A DNA stretch of 64,000 nt from NCBI RefSeq assembly GCF_030463535.1, contig NC_132878.1:26360425-26424424 (forward strand), in the 5' to 3' direction. Below the pieces are notes generated by a model, which saw nothing but the letters and a program-made list of their open reading frames with translations, was not told the DNA's origin and did no database searches. Position 1 is the stretch's first letter; each line of letters opens with the position of its first letter. Source of the DNA: Salminus brasiliensis. Taxonomy: Eukaryota > Chordata > Actinopteri > Characiformes > Bryconidae. Shown here in pieces: positions 47,336 to 59,520 of the stretch. A program made the translations under genes and the position numbers.

Positions 47336-48104
47336 TTAAAGGTTTAGAGCAGCATGAAACAATGCATAAGCAGGGTGGACATAGAGTTAGCAGATCTAAT
47401 AAATAGTTCACAGCAGTGAGCAGTAATACCTTGTAAGTGATTCTGTGAGACATGGCATTAATACAACAAAGCTAGTATTAGTTTAACTCGGCCCACCAAC
47501 AGTTTAATCAAAGACATACTTCATCTGAAGAATGCTTCAGGAGTGCGGTATACCTGACTGTAATATTAGCTATCTGGCTTCCTCCTACATCCACCAGTTA
47601 GAGGGGAAATGGGCTGAACGGCCCACCCATAAAAATCCACCCCAAAGCAGTTGTAATATTTTAAGATGGGTTCCTAGTCTTTCATTTATTGTGTCCCGAG
47701 TATACCTTGTTAAACCCCAAATGCCTTTATGTGGGTCTACAATTCAGTTCATTACCCTTAAATGACATTCCAACTAAGTTTAGAAGTATGTTGTGGGTTT
47801 TTTATGGCTTTGCTTTTTTCAAAAACTAGCTTACCCTTCACAATATCACTACTTCTAGCTTTATGCTCTACATGCCATAAAGGATCAGTTTGGAAGAAAA
47901 TCTAATTAACATGCAGCATCACTGACCCCAGGTGCAGAAGATCGTCTAGTACATGTTTGGCTTGTGCTGCTGTGCCCCACTTTCATTTACAACAAGAGAT
48001 GCTAGGCTAGCATTACTAACAATCACTTAACTTGTACTGTCACCAATCTAATCTCAGTTAAAGCATGTTGCAGTTTTATTTGCTTCCAAAATCTATTGAG
48101 GCGA
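47336..48104. other. Intergenic, no gene seen
   Basis: No exon recognised. A short G2-like phrase ('GCTAGCATTACTAACAA') lies near 48006. Confidence 0.4.
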
Positions 48105-48106
48105 TA

Positions 48107-48425
48107 CACTATATGGACAAAAGTATTAGGACACCTGTTAGTGAGGTCAGGATGTTGAATGATCACTGCCCAAAAGTATTGGATGGAGCACCAACCATCA
48201 TTCCAGAGATCATCCCATGAGTCTCACTACTCCACAGCTCAATGTTGGGGGTCTTTATACCCCTCTAGCCCAATGGGACTGGCATTAGGCATTGTGCCAA
48301 CAGGTTCATGTTTATCTGCTCTAGAGAGTCCTATTCGATTGGCAGTACTTCTCTTTAGGGCACAACTTAAAATAGCTGAATGCCATTATTAGAAGGGGTG
48401 TCCACAAACATTTGGACGTATAATG
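48107..48425 (+). mobile_element. Short Tc1-derived element, family M, complete copy
   Basis: Flanked by TA (48105-48106 and 48426-48427). The ends are imperfect inverted repeats, 'CACTATATGGACAAAAGTAT' on the left and a reversed 'GGTGTCCACAAACATTTGGA' on the right. The interior phrases 'GTGAGGTCAGGATGTTGAAT' and 'CTTTATACCCCTCTAGCCCA' match a family I recognise as common in otophysan fishes. No transposase is present. Confidence 0.8.
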
Positions 48426-48429
48426 TATG

Positions 48430-49063
48430 TACTCATGTTTAAAACACACACACACACTAAATTGTGGGAAACCTTTGAAGGTAGGTAGACCTACAGTATT
48501 CTCCACACAGTGTTCCAATTTTTTAGTAGTGATCCACTGTTGAACTAGACCACAGTGCATGGGATGATGCCACATGCTGTGCAGAGTTACCAAACATCGA
48601 CTGCATCTGGGATCTGTGCTACATCATGTTACTTTGAATTTTGGACAAACTGTTCTTTTCAAAAAGCAGCGAGAGACTACAGCGCACTGTAATGACAGCA
48701 GATGTAGTTCATGTGTATCCAAAAAAATCATTTTCCAGACGCAATAAACCCAGTCTGCAGCTAAAAATGGATTTTGACGGGAGAACATCCACTGACAGTG
48801 TAACACAGTCTGGAAAACTGACCATGGCTGCTGCACCAGGGTTTGGAGGGAGAACACAGCAGATGTGTGTGTGTGTGTATGTGTGTGTCTGTAAGACGGT
48901 GAGCGCCCTGCCCCGTCAGTCCTATTTCCCAAATAGAACGCATCCACTGTGTCGCCATGGACAAGGCTTGGGCTTACTTCCTGTATTTTGATTGTGCAAC
49001 AGTAACTATGGGTGATTCACCGTCTAGCGACCGTCACCATAGAAACCGCCTTCATTCTGCCTT

Positions 49064-49107
<44 letters not shown>

Positions 49108-51099
49108 CTCTCGTTCTTGCTCTCTCCCACTGTTTGTGTGTGTGTCTTATTTTCTTGGAATGCTGAAAGTGGCCACAGACAAATGTAATCAGGTTGTTTG
49201 GTTTGGACGGAGAGAGAAATAAGAGATGGGAGCATTTCATTACAGCCAGGCTCGCATTAACTCATCTGGGACGCACAGCTGGCCTGGCTTGTGCCCGAGT
49301 CTGAGCGCCCAGTGCATGTCCACATACAGCCGTAAAATCGAATTCTTTTTACACATTAAGTCAGCAGGTTATTAGCTCCTCCTGTACTGGGCCAGCACTC
49401 AGTAGAGGGGATGTAACGATTTCACTCCATATCGTAACATCACATTTAAAAGAGTACAATTATGACTGTATCGCTGATGTGCTCCACTGTCTCTTCCAAG
49501 TGTCTCTCCTGAGTCATCGTTGGTGCAACCCATTGCCAATGAGACATCAGAGCGCAGCCTAGCAAAGCCTAAGAAAGCAACACACTCAAATTTGCACTGA
49601 GCTTTAAATTGTATGGGGTTGCAGTTTTTGGAGTTTATTTAATGGGTGGCGCGGCAGGTGCTAAAAAAACTATTTGGATGTAGAATTAGAGCTCTGAACA
49701 ATATATATATATATTTTTTTTACAATTTTAACTAATATTGAAACACTAATATTGACCTCATATTAGGTCTAAAAATATAAGTATTGTTTGCCCAAAAACT
49801 GACTTGATTTATCACTTAGTTTATAGTATAGCTAACATTGCTAACAAGCACTGGACTGTCACTTATCACGTCTTAGTAAAGACACGGCCAAAATATTCAT
49901 GTATTTTCTTCACAAATCTATCAAAAGGCTACATAAACAAGCTTTTTAAACATAATGTAGTAAAAGTACATGGACAGACATTTAAATCCAGCCAACATGC
50001 TCATGTGGTGCTCACATGGTTGACTTACAGGATTCTTTAGTAAGGGTTTTTTACCTGCATTAAATGATTTTTCAAATTGGTGGCATACATTTTTACATTA
50101 CAACGATGTAATGAGAACCTTATCCTAGTATCCTAGTCAATATGATCTTAACACTGTAACTACAGGCCTATGCCTATTGTGCATTAGGCTCATACCAAAA
50201 CAGTGCAGTAACAACCACCTCAGGACAAACTGAGTACTACAAGAGAACACAGTACACTTACGTAAGTCACATTTTAGTGGATTTTGTAGTACTGTTTATT
50301 ATTTTTTTCTTCTTCACCAGCATGTCTAGAATACCTGGCAAAAGCTGGTTACTGCTGCTTTTGCATTAAAGTCTTCTGAATTTACTTTCCCCCAAACTTG
50401 TTACGTTTTCATCAGGGAGTCCACAGTGTGCATGCCCCACTCTGAATGAACACCTACAGTGTTGGAGTGATACCTGCAGTGTTTATATAAGCCCAGCTAA
50501 ACACAAATGAACACTGTATGTGTTCATTCAGCACTGCAGAGTTTGGCATTTAACCTTTGTTGAGTAATGGTTGTTGTCATTGGCTGACAAAAGCTACAAA
50601 GCACAAAGCGTCAACTGTCGCACTTAACCTGTTCCTGTTCAACCACTAAATTTAGTGTGAAGTGGAAAACGGTCCTAGTGCTTGTTCTTCTTGGTTCATA
50701 CAATTATGACATTTCATAAATGTGCCCAATTCATTGTGTTAATTAGCCCATATATTTCTATTTACAATCAGACCAAAAGAATAAACCCAATATGATTAAC
50801 TCTAAAAAAATGTTTATTTGGCCAAATTATGTTTTCTGTTTTAAACATTAAGAACATATGAATCAAAGGAAAATTAACATGTCAAATAAGGGCACTGTGT
50901 TCACCAGAGCTCACCCTGCTCTGACTGTGTTTCACCACCAAAGCTTTAAAAGCAGCTGAATGGAATGCGTTTTCCCAACTGCAGAGACCTGCTGATTGTG
51001 ACGTAGGCACCTTAAAAACTGTAACCGTTTCGTCACAATAACTTAACAAGCGCTGGACTTGACACGTTTGGTTACATACACCTGGGACCGTAGATTGTG
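48430..51099. other. Intergenic; microsatellites, no gene seen
   Basis: Holds a short CA run at 48446-48457, GT runs at 48865-48890 and (CT)n at 49068-49104. The open frames at 48641-48991 and 49804-50040 have no recognisable domain. The segment 49210-49400 is unique and G+C balanced. Confidence 0.4.
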
Positions 51100-51583
51100 A
51101 CGAAGGCGCCGCGGCACTGCCTCCCACTCCTCCTCTCCCGCGTCACCGCGTGACCTACATAACGACACCGGCAGGGCGAGCCGTTACTGGCGCGGCGAAC
51201 CTCACCTTTATTAGACAGCAAAGATGTTTTTATTGGGGGAAAATATGAGGAAGAAGACTAGGAAGCGTTATCTTTATTCTGTTACTGCTCTCTTTTTTTA
51301 GGATAAAACGGTGCTTAAAATGGGCGGAAGTGGTGATGTAATGCTGGCAACTTTACTTTTTGAATGAATGAATGAATGAATGAATGAATGAATCCGTCTT
51401 TAATCATATGAAGGGAGGGTGGGATCAATGTTGGTGATGACGTCACGGCCGAGGTCCCCTCCACACGGCCTCAGTTAAATCAAAGCCAACGAAAATAAAT
51501 AAATATATGAACTCGTCTTACGAAACAGCAGCCCTTTACATAACCTGCCCACTGAACTCCCACGTCAATATGTGCAGCAGAGA

Positions 51584-51616
<33 letters not shown>

Positions 51617-51729
51617 AATAATAATAATAGTATTAGAAATAATTACAATGGCAAAAATACAAATATTAAGTCTAATTGAAATCTGAAACTCTGAATGAAA
51701 TCTGTTGTAAGATAGAGCGAAAGGATAGG

Positions 51730-51775
<46 letters not shown>

Positions 51776-52402
51776 TAAAGACACGCCGTCCTTAATTCTC
51801 CGCCGATGACATTTACTGGCCGCCGTTCAAAAAGAGCGAGCGAGAGAGAAAGAGAGCGTTAGCTTTTTTGTTCCCACCAGAATTCCGTCAAGGCCCCGCT
51901 CGGATTGGGTAACTGAGGTTTCCAAAACCCCGCCCACCAGCCCTAAACGCGTTCTAGTACGGCGAACTGCGTGCAAGTATAAACTACTAGCCAACGCTAG
52001 CGCTGGTGGGCGGAGCCACCGAATACAGGTGGGAAATACATAATAACATAACGCCCTCTCCTAGCTCTTTCTCTTAACCAATCTGGACTCCCGCTCCCTC
52101 GTTGACCACGCCTCCTTTTCCCTTTTTAGGCCATGAGAAGGGACGGGGCGATGACGTAAAGAGCGAGGTGCGTGCGCGTTGGAAAATGAACATCAGTGAA
52201 TGAAGAAAAAAAAAAAAAGAAAGTCACTCACTGCCCGCAGAAACGGTGCCAGTTATGTAACTCGCTTTTCATGAGTAAAAAAGGCAAAGAGGGAGGCAAG
52301 AGGGAAAAAAATTAATAATAAAAAATTCCCTCCTCCAGCCAGAGACTCACACATTCAGCACGACTTTGTACCTGAATCTGGGTTTGTGCACGGCGTGTTG
52401 GG
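51100..52402 (+). promoter_or_regulatory. CpG-rich promoter and candidate 5' non-coding exon
   Basis: This is the most CpG-rich part of the window. It carries GC boxes (CCCCGCCCACC near 51929, GGTGGGCGGAGCC near 52004), an ACCAATC box near 52077 and a CRE-like ATGACGTAA near 52151. It ends at a strong splice donor, GG|GTGAGTAC, at 52402/52403. No start codon opens a recognisable protein before the donor, so the exon would be 5' untranslated. A possible acceptor (CTGTCTTCAG) lies at 53502. Human synteny would allow hmgb3 or prrg3, but no coding exon of either is visible, so I give no symbol. Inside are microsatellites (TGAA)n at 51360-51393, (ATG)n at 51588-51616 and (GA)n at 51737-51772. Confidence 0.5.
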
Positions 52403-53638
52403 GTGAGTACAGTGGCTTATTCTAATGCTGTTTTTTGTTATTATTCTTTTTTTTAATGAGAGAAGTGTGTTACGAGGTCAAGCACATTGATGCTGATTTG
52501 GCTTTTCGTCTTGGTATTGTTTTAATTTGAAAGCTGTTTAGGTTGTTTTGTGTTGTAAAAAGTTGAGTTATTTAAAGTGCTTCGCTAATTAATGAGCGGT
52601 ATTAACTGCGCGCGAGGTGATTTTTCATAACGCTTACTTAGCTTGTTGCTAACACTTATTTCTTAAGATTAGCTTTTGGCTTTGACCTAAAAATCACTGT
52701 GGCTGTGACTTAAAGTGCTGTTACTTTTAGCCCTAAATCAGTGTTCGAGTGGTTTAGCCTCCAGACAAATGAAGACTGCTGTGTTAAATGCAGACATTAG
52801 CTCGCGCAGACTACACAAATGCCAGCATGAGCGACACGATTGTTACGCAGATATTGGCATAAATGACAAGCTCATATAGAGACACTGGCATAACCCCCCT
52901 CATTTATACACGTGCTGTAGCCAGTATAAACTACACATTTAGACTCATATAGTAGCATGAATGACACCTTTCTGCACAGATATGATCATGAACTTCACAT
53001 TCATCGTCTCGCTGCATGACACGCTGGACTTGTGCTGGTTTTATTTTCCACTGGAGTAAAAGTAGAGCAGCGTTATACTGCCCTGGTTTCTGTGCTTTAA
53101 CGGCACAATGACTCTCCGCTGCTCCGTGACAACTTCAAGCAACGGTGAAAACGAAGAGAGGGGGAGATAGTGTGTGTGTGTGTGTGTGCTTTCATGTATG
53201 TGTGTGTTTGTATGTGTGAATGTTTGATGAGTTTATAGCGACAGTATAAAGGCAATGGTTTAAAAGGTGGCCGGTTATGTAACACATGGCTGGAGTCTCG
53301 GGAGCCGGCTGCAGTGACGTCATGCCCTCGATTTCGCCCAGAGAAAAAAAAGTTCACCAAGTAGGGTGTGTGTGTGTGTGTGTGTGTGCGTTACATGCTT
53401 CCATGTTAATGCTTTCTGATGCTTTTTTTAAGTATATTTATTTATGACCCTTACTTTTATGGAGCAGCTTAAGAGTGTTTATCCTGACCTGTCTGTCTTC
53501 AGCTGTTTGGAGGAAGAAGCGCTGGAGAAGGTCCGAGGGACTGAGGATTTAAGCCCTTAAACTACAGAACTGTTATTAAAAGCTACGACTTACTACGACT
53601 TACTTCAATAACTGCTATGAAGGATTCAGTTATAAATC
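52403..53638. other. Probable first intron of the 52.4-kb candidate gene
   Basis: No coding exon seen. GT runs lie at 53169-53188 and 53366-53388. A weak acceptor-like site lies at 53502, followed by purine-rich sequence (GAGGAAGAAGCGCTGGAGAA) that could be a second 5' exon. Confidence 0.3.
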
Positions 53639-53679
<41 letters not shown>

Positions 53680-53696
53680 TGATGATGATGATGATG
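53639..53696. repeat. (ATA)n then (ATG)n trinucleotide repeat
   Basis: TAA/ATA units at 53641-53677 pass into GAT/ATG units to 53696. The same ATG-ATA pairing occurs reversed in order at 51588-51629. Confidence 0.95.
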
Positions 53697-53967
53697 CTTA
53701 ATAAATAGTCCTTATTAATGTATCACTGTTCATTATAGTTAGGGTTATATGATAGTATATTATATATATATATTATTATATATATGTCCTTAACTTTCAT
53801 TGAACTTAATGTCTCTTAAATATTTTAACTATTGACTATAGTCATACACTTTACCTTAACATCACTATAAACCTAATCCTAAACCTTAATGCTGTGGTGA
53901 ACCAGTCAGAAAATCACCTACAATTGATATGCATGGAGAATAAAGGACAGATCCCTCAGACTTTTTT

Positions 53968-54026
53968 GAGGGGCATAACGAGAACAAGCCTGAATCCCTT
54001 TTATATACATATACACACATATATAC

Positions 54027-54096
<70 letters not shown>

Positions 54097-54127
54097 GGTT
54101 CAGGCTTGTTCTCGTCATGCCCCTTAA
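53968..54127. repeat. Inverted repeat with TA/CA microsatellite centre
   Basis: The left arm (about 53968-54001) and right arm (about 54093-54127) are near-perfect reverse complements sharing 'AGGGGCAT', 'ACGAGAACAAGCCTGAA' and CCCTT. The roughly 90-base centre is made of TA and CA dinucleotides. It may be a foldback-type miniature element in which the centre has expanded. Confidence 0.9.
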
Positions 54128-56189
54128 TATATATAATTATTCTATAAATAATTAAAGATGATCTTGTGGACGTCTGAAGGTACATTGGCATTTGCATGTC
54201 ATGTTTTAATATGTGTGAAGAAGAAAAAAGTATGAATACATGTTTTACATGGTTTGCTGTGGACGTACTGTAGGAAGAAACTGCTCAATGTGTTGAGTGC
54301 AGGCCGTGGTGGAGCTGTTTTGGTGGCACAAGGGGAATCTATGGAAGTAATGGAAGTATTGATAATATCCAGAAGGGAACTATCAAGGTTTTACAGTGCA
54401 TGCAAAACACTTGCATTGGCTTGCTGTTTTTAAAACAATGTGAACACAATGTTGATTTAGGAGCACCAGAGTACAAACAGACTTTGACCAGAGGAACCCA
54501 CTTCATTATGCATGAACCAAAGTATGCAGACATTCGTCAGCAAGACTGGAAAAAAAGAAGGCTGCTTATTCTGGTTATGGCCAGAATAAGCCTAAATAAC
54601 CTGCTAAATAACCAAAGACAGTGAACAGATGTTGGCATTTGCATGTAATTTATGTTGCTGGTTTGTTGTGGGTGCATTCGTGGGTTCGATGGGAGCAGGA
54701 AAACATCCAGACAGTTGCTCCCCTGCTATATCTTTATAGCTGAATTGTGCAGCCCTGAATGCAAACTGACAGCGATTAGTTCCTCATGACAGGCTTTTAT
54801 GAATTTTACTGCAATGCCATGTGCTGGCGTCTGCTGTCTATCAGTGTATCATTCTTATTGTAATCAATGTCAAGCAGTACATGACAAGGCCTAACAAGTC
54901 AAGTGCATGGCAACTCATCAAATTAGAATCCAGCATCTGTGGCTGGAACTTCCAGGGAATATCACTGACCTCTGTCTCTCTCTGGGTGGGTAGTGTGATG
55001 TCTCTGCTGCTGATTTAACAGCATTGGCAGGTAGGGTTCTCCTCCGAGCGTGTTGAGCTTGACGTTGCATTTGCGGCAGTTCCATGAAATGTGGTGAAAC
55101 CTAATGTGACTTGGAGGTAGCACAAGGTTTTGGAGTGGTTTTAATGCACTAGAGATGGCAACCTATTTATCTCCATCATCAGCAGCTTTTGAAAATGTCA
55201 GGCCACATGTCAGTGGGGGAAAACATGAAGCCATGCATTTCTGCGGCCTTCCGTAATTCCTATTTGAGAATTCTGCTGGAAAACATGTTAGGAAAAAACT
55301 GAGAATATCTAAAGTCTAATGCAGTTCGATTCCAATTCCAAGAACTAATTCCACCGGTTGCGGCCTCCAGTTGCTCCTTCTGACTGGACGTCCTTCGAAT
55401 GGATTCTGTTTTTGATCATAAATTCACAGATCTCTCAGCGGAGCACTGTTGGACTTTTTGAAGATTTGAAGATGTTAACTTTCCACAGACACAGACTAGC
55501 ATGTATTTTTCCTTTTCCATCATCGATGTACGCCTGTGGAATTTCTGACAATTAGAGGAGAGGGGAAAAGTATCTGAGTAAAAAAGTGTGCCTGGAAAAG
55601 TGCATACTTGTTAGTTAAAATGTTAGTGTCAGCCAGCATTTCTCTGCTCATTTACCAGAAACTGTCCTGGTGTCCTGCTTTCAGCAGGTCTTTGAAAAAT
55701 GCACGAGAGCCAGTGGCTCAGAGCTAAAGCGCCATCTGCTGGACAAAGTTTATTTTTAGGCTGCTGTAGGCTAAAATATTGACCTGCACTCTTTAATAAT
55801 CCACTGCAGCCTGAATCTGAAACATGCCAGTACAGTTTATTTTTTAATTTCACAGATAGCAAATGCTAAAATATATTCTTCCATAATTTACTCTCTTCTG
55901 AGTTGCTGATGGACACAGAAACATGATTACTGAATTTATTTAGGCTTGATGTCTGTTTGCATTGAGCTGCCCTGCAACCTCCCTTCAGTGATTGCAGCGT
56001 CTGTTTGGTCAGTTCTGTGGTGAAAGGCTCCTGATTGGATAGCTATATTGCGTTACACTGTATTATTCTATTTCATAGTGCATGGTATTGCCCTGCTTTT
56101 ATTTATTTTAAATTTATATTAAATTATATTTATTATTTTTTTTAGTATATTCTTGAGGGCATAAGCCCTCTCATACACCAGACGATTGT
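54128..56189. other. Intergenic or intronic, no gene seen
   Basis: No exon recognised. The stretch is unique apart from AT-rich sequence at 56090-56150. Confidence 0.4.
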
Positions 56190-56194
56190 ATAAA

Positions 56195-56300
56195 CAGGTC
56201 TTGGCACCCCTGGTCACATGGCAAACATTTATATTGTCTAGATGTAAATATGCATAATTATGCACTAAAATGTGTAGAGAAATGCCCTACTGACATACTG
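56195..56300. repeat. Small copy of the transposon-like repeat at 19.5 kb
   Basis: 'CTTGGCACCCCTGG' at about 56201 and 'CTAAAATGTGTAGAGAAATG' at about 56265 match parts of 19525-20040 in the same order. Confidence 0.4.
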
Positions 56301-56472
56301 GTATTTCAAAATCACAACGTGCAAGGATGGATCTCTGAGGTGAAGTGGTATTTTGAGACAAGGTAAAGCATTCAGCGTGCCCATCACCCATAGCAACCAA
56401 TTCAGTTCATTCAGATGGATTTAGTTCAGCTGTATTTACAATAGAGATGAACACAATGGGGGTTTAGGTCTA

Positions 56473-56477
<5 letters not shown>

Positions 56478-56508
<31 letters not shown>
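56478..56508. repeat. (GA)n microsatellite
   Basis: Uninterrupted AG run of about 15 units. Confidence 0.95.
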
Positions 56509-56513
<5 letters not shown>

Positions 56514-56929
56514 ACCAGCATATCATCTGTACCACTCTCCTCACTCTCTGCTTCCATCTCTGAGCTTCTCTTTGGTCTTTATTTGGTAATCAATGTTAAT
56601 CCTGCACAATGGAACGTTCATTTAGGGGTGGTCGATATGGGTAAAAGCATTATATTGCAATACTTAAACACTTTTTCACAAAACATGATGAGTATCATAT
56701 TTTGACATGCAAACTAAACAACTAAAACTTTTGAATCCAGACCTGGTTGTTTACCTGGTTTAATTGTTCTGCAAGTAAAAACAACCCCTTTTTGCTCAGC
56801 GGTTACTATGGGCTATGTTGTTAACCATGCAGACCTCCACTATTCTAGATGCAAGGAGGTTTGGTAGCAAACACTGTGTTAACGGTTGACAGTTTGTACA
56901 TGAACCCTTCAGTCCGAATTTCCAGGCGT

Positions 56930-57195
56930 TCCACATAATTGAGTGGTTGAGATGTAAACAGTCATTCAGAGTGGGGTCTGGTGTGAAACGGTTTTGTAGA
57001 GAAAATTACAGACTCCGATTTCTGTATAGTGGTGGTGATAGGATCTCCATGACTACAACATAAATGTAGCCATTTTATTTACTATCCAAAACCACCAGTG
57101 AACCTACATGCATCTTTTTTTAGTTTTATATGTGGTGTTGATGGTAAAATAGTGGCAAATCTAGAAAAATGTCAGGCCAGGGGACTATTCTTTGC
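56930..57195. repeat. Interspersed repeat, family G1, copy 2
   Basis: Aligns with 37440-37690 over its length. Shared blocks are 'GATGTAAACAGTCATTCAGA', 'GTGTGAAACGGTT', 'CATTTTATTTACTATCCAAA', 'ACCACCAGTGAACCTACA' and 'GTAAAATAGTGGCAAATCTA'. Confidence 0.6.
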
Positions 57196-58117
57196 TTTAC
57201 AGCAACCTGCATTTACCCCGCCAAAATGTATGGAGTTTACAAATGCTCTAGACCACAAATTCAATGAGAAACTATCAGATAGTGTATTCATAACTATGTG
57301 GTGTAATAGGGTTATGTGAGGGATGTTTTAAAGACGGTAAACTCTTCAGATATCTGGTCCCTTTCCCTACCACAGGATTCTCTAGAACAGAGTGTTCCTC
57401 ACCAAATATACAGATTATTTTTTAATTACTGCTGAAATTACCTTTGAAGACCTTTCGACTAGAATGAGCAGAAGCCAGAGTTCTAATTATGACGCAACAA
57501 TGGCGTCTAGCCAATTCTAACAATAGATGATCCGTTACCTTCTTAGAATCAGACGTTCAAATGAGCCCCACTCCTGTTTAACCAATTAGGATGATAGTCT
57601 TTTCTTTTTCATAACCTCTCTCTCTCTTTCTCTCTCTCTCGCTCTCGCTCTCTCTCTCTCTCTCTGTTAGCGAACCAGTCGCCCCTACTTTGCTTTGAGT
57701 GGGAGGCTCTTTAATCATGTCCTTTCAGCCGCTCTTCAGAAGAGCTAGCGGCAGAAGACTTGATCAGTCATGACCTTAAATGAACGCGGGAAGATCAGAG
57801 CTTTTTCTTCTAATTTTACAAGGTGTGTGCGTGTATGTGTGTGTGTGTTAGGTAACGGGGCTGTTACGGAGCTCCTGTGCTGGTGAATCTGGGTTACTGG
57901 GCCATGGCCTGCAAGCTTAAGCTCCAGCAGTGCCCAGGCAGGCAGTGGGGCGAGACCAGGCAGGCAGAAATGGGCCAGAGAGGTAGCTAAAGCTAAAGCT
58001 AAAAGCACGTAGAGGAGAGCTCTGTTTCTTTAAAAGCCCCATCTTCCTCCCTGGGCCTGCTCTCTAACAGAACTGTGCTGAATGTTCAAGCCCTGCGTCA
58101 GTTCACTTCTGCTTCAC

Positions 58118-58159
<42 letters not shown>

Positions 58160-59089
58160 GGTCAGAGGTATATAGAAGCAGTAAGGCTGGTTGTTGAGTC
58201 ACAGTTATAACCCATTCTGAGTTTGATTTTTTTATTAATTAATAATAAAAATAGTTATAACGCAGTCACAAACATTATATTTATATTCAGTATGAAGCTA
58301 CAATCAAAATAATACCAAGTATAACGCAATTTAACACTCAGAATCTTTACATATGCTATGAAAGCAGAACAATCCATGACTTTAAAGTAGATGAAAGCCT
58401 AACAAATAAAAGTAAAAACTGATATAAAGTACATTCTGGATATTAATGGTATTAAAAAATCATTATGGATAATTTTATTAGCCATTAATTATGGATAGTA
58501 CTTTGTGTTAGAATGTGGGTGTTCATTTTGTAACTAAATTTTATGTTAAAGTCATCACTTTCATTGACTGAAAGTGCATCATTCAGTGTTAGTCTCAGCT
58601 CAAAGCTAGAGTTTCTAGGTCATGTGGTCTCTTTGTTGTGGCTATGCTAACGTGGCAAGTTGGTTATGACTGAGGTTGACAGTTTAGTGCTGATCTGGTC
58701 AACAGGTTACTGTTTAACTAAACAGATGGATCGCTTTCGCAGGTTTGTTCTGTGTGAACTGGTAAATGTTTCTGTCCTGGCGCTGAAATTGTGCGGCCAG
58801 TGGGTTTCGTTTTCAGATTCCTGAGATGGCACAATAAAGATCTACTGAGTCGACACCAGGAAGTAAGCACATACTCTTTTGTGGAAGCATGTAACTCTTA
58901 TGATCATCAGAGATAATCATCTGAAAAACATTGCAAAATGACTTCATCAGTGGACAGTGGAACCAACTGAAAGGAAGTGAAGAAGTGTTTATTTATGTAT
59001 TTATCATATGAATTGTCATTCAGGGTTGCTGCACATTGATCAGCACTACAAGTAAATGTGTTGACTGCTTCAGTCCCTGAAACCATATG
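57196..59089. other. Intergenic or intronic; microsatellites, no gene seen
   Basis: CT-rich repeats lie at 57616-57666 and (GA)n at 58118-58160. A 27-codon frame starting at 57904 (MACKLKLQ) is followed by a GTAGCT donor-like site near 57981, but nothing else supports it as an exon. Confidence 0.4.
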
Positions 59090-59092
59090 TTA

Positions 59093-59520
59093 CACTATAT
59101 CTCTAAAAGTATCCAGACACCCCTTAAAGTGCACTGCAGTCACAGGTGTTCAGTTGCGCCTGCACAGCTTGTATAATCTCCGTAGAAAAACATTGACCAA
59201 CAGAACAGGACGATCTGCAGAAACTGCACATGATCCTAGGGTCACCGCGTCCTATGCCGAGCGTCAGTTAGAGGGAGGTATAAAGCCCCCCAGCATTGGG
59301 CTGTGGAACCTGTGGAACTTACCTTTGGGTTGAGTTGGAATGGCAGAACTGATTATCCAACGTCAGAACCTCAACTCACTGATGCTCTTCAGTGTGTCTG
59401 AATGCAATCAAATCTTCCTCACAACAATGCCCCATCATCTGTAATGTATATGTAAAGTCTACCCATAAGAGTAGAGGCTGTTACTGCAGCAGAAGAGGGA
59501 CAAACTCTGTATTGATTTCT
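59093..59520 (+). mobile_element. Short Tc1-derived element, family M, longer copy
   Basis: Begins after TA (59091-59092) with 'CACTATATCTCTAAAAGTAT' and 'CCAGACACCCC'. The interior phrases 'GTGTCTGAATGCAATCAAAT' and 'GAGTAGAGGCTGTTACTGCA' are in the family's reverse orientation relative to the copy at 26399. The right end is not clear; the element seems to lose similarity near 59520. Confidence 0.55.

Noticed and set aside
48641..48991. 116-codon frame
   Set aside because: It passes through a GT microsatellite and shows no domain; the opposite strand is equally open.
50882..51127. Minus-strand 81-codon frame as a first exon of a divergent gene
   Set aside because: No recognisable protein, no clear donor, and it lies in the AT-rich edge of the CpG region.
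57904..57985. Short frame MACKLKLQ... ending at a GTAGCT donor-like site, as a coding exon
   Set aside because: Weak donor, no partner exon, and no protein family recognised.
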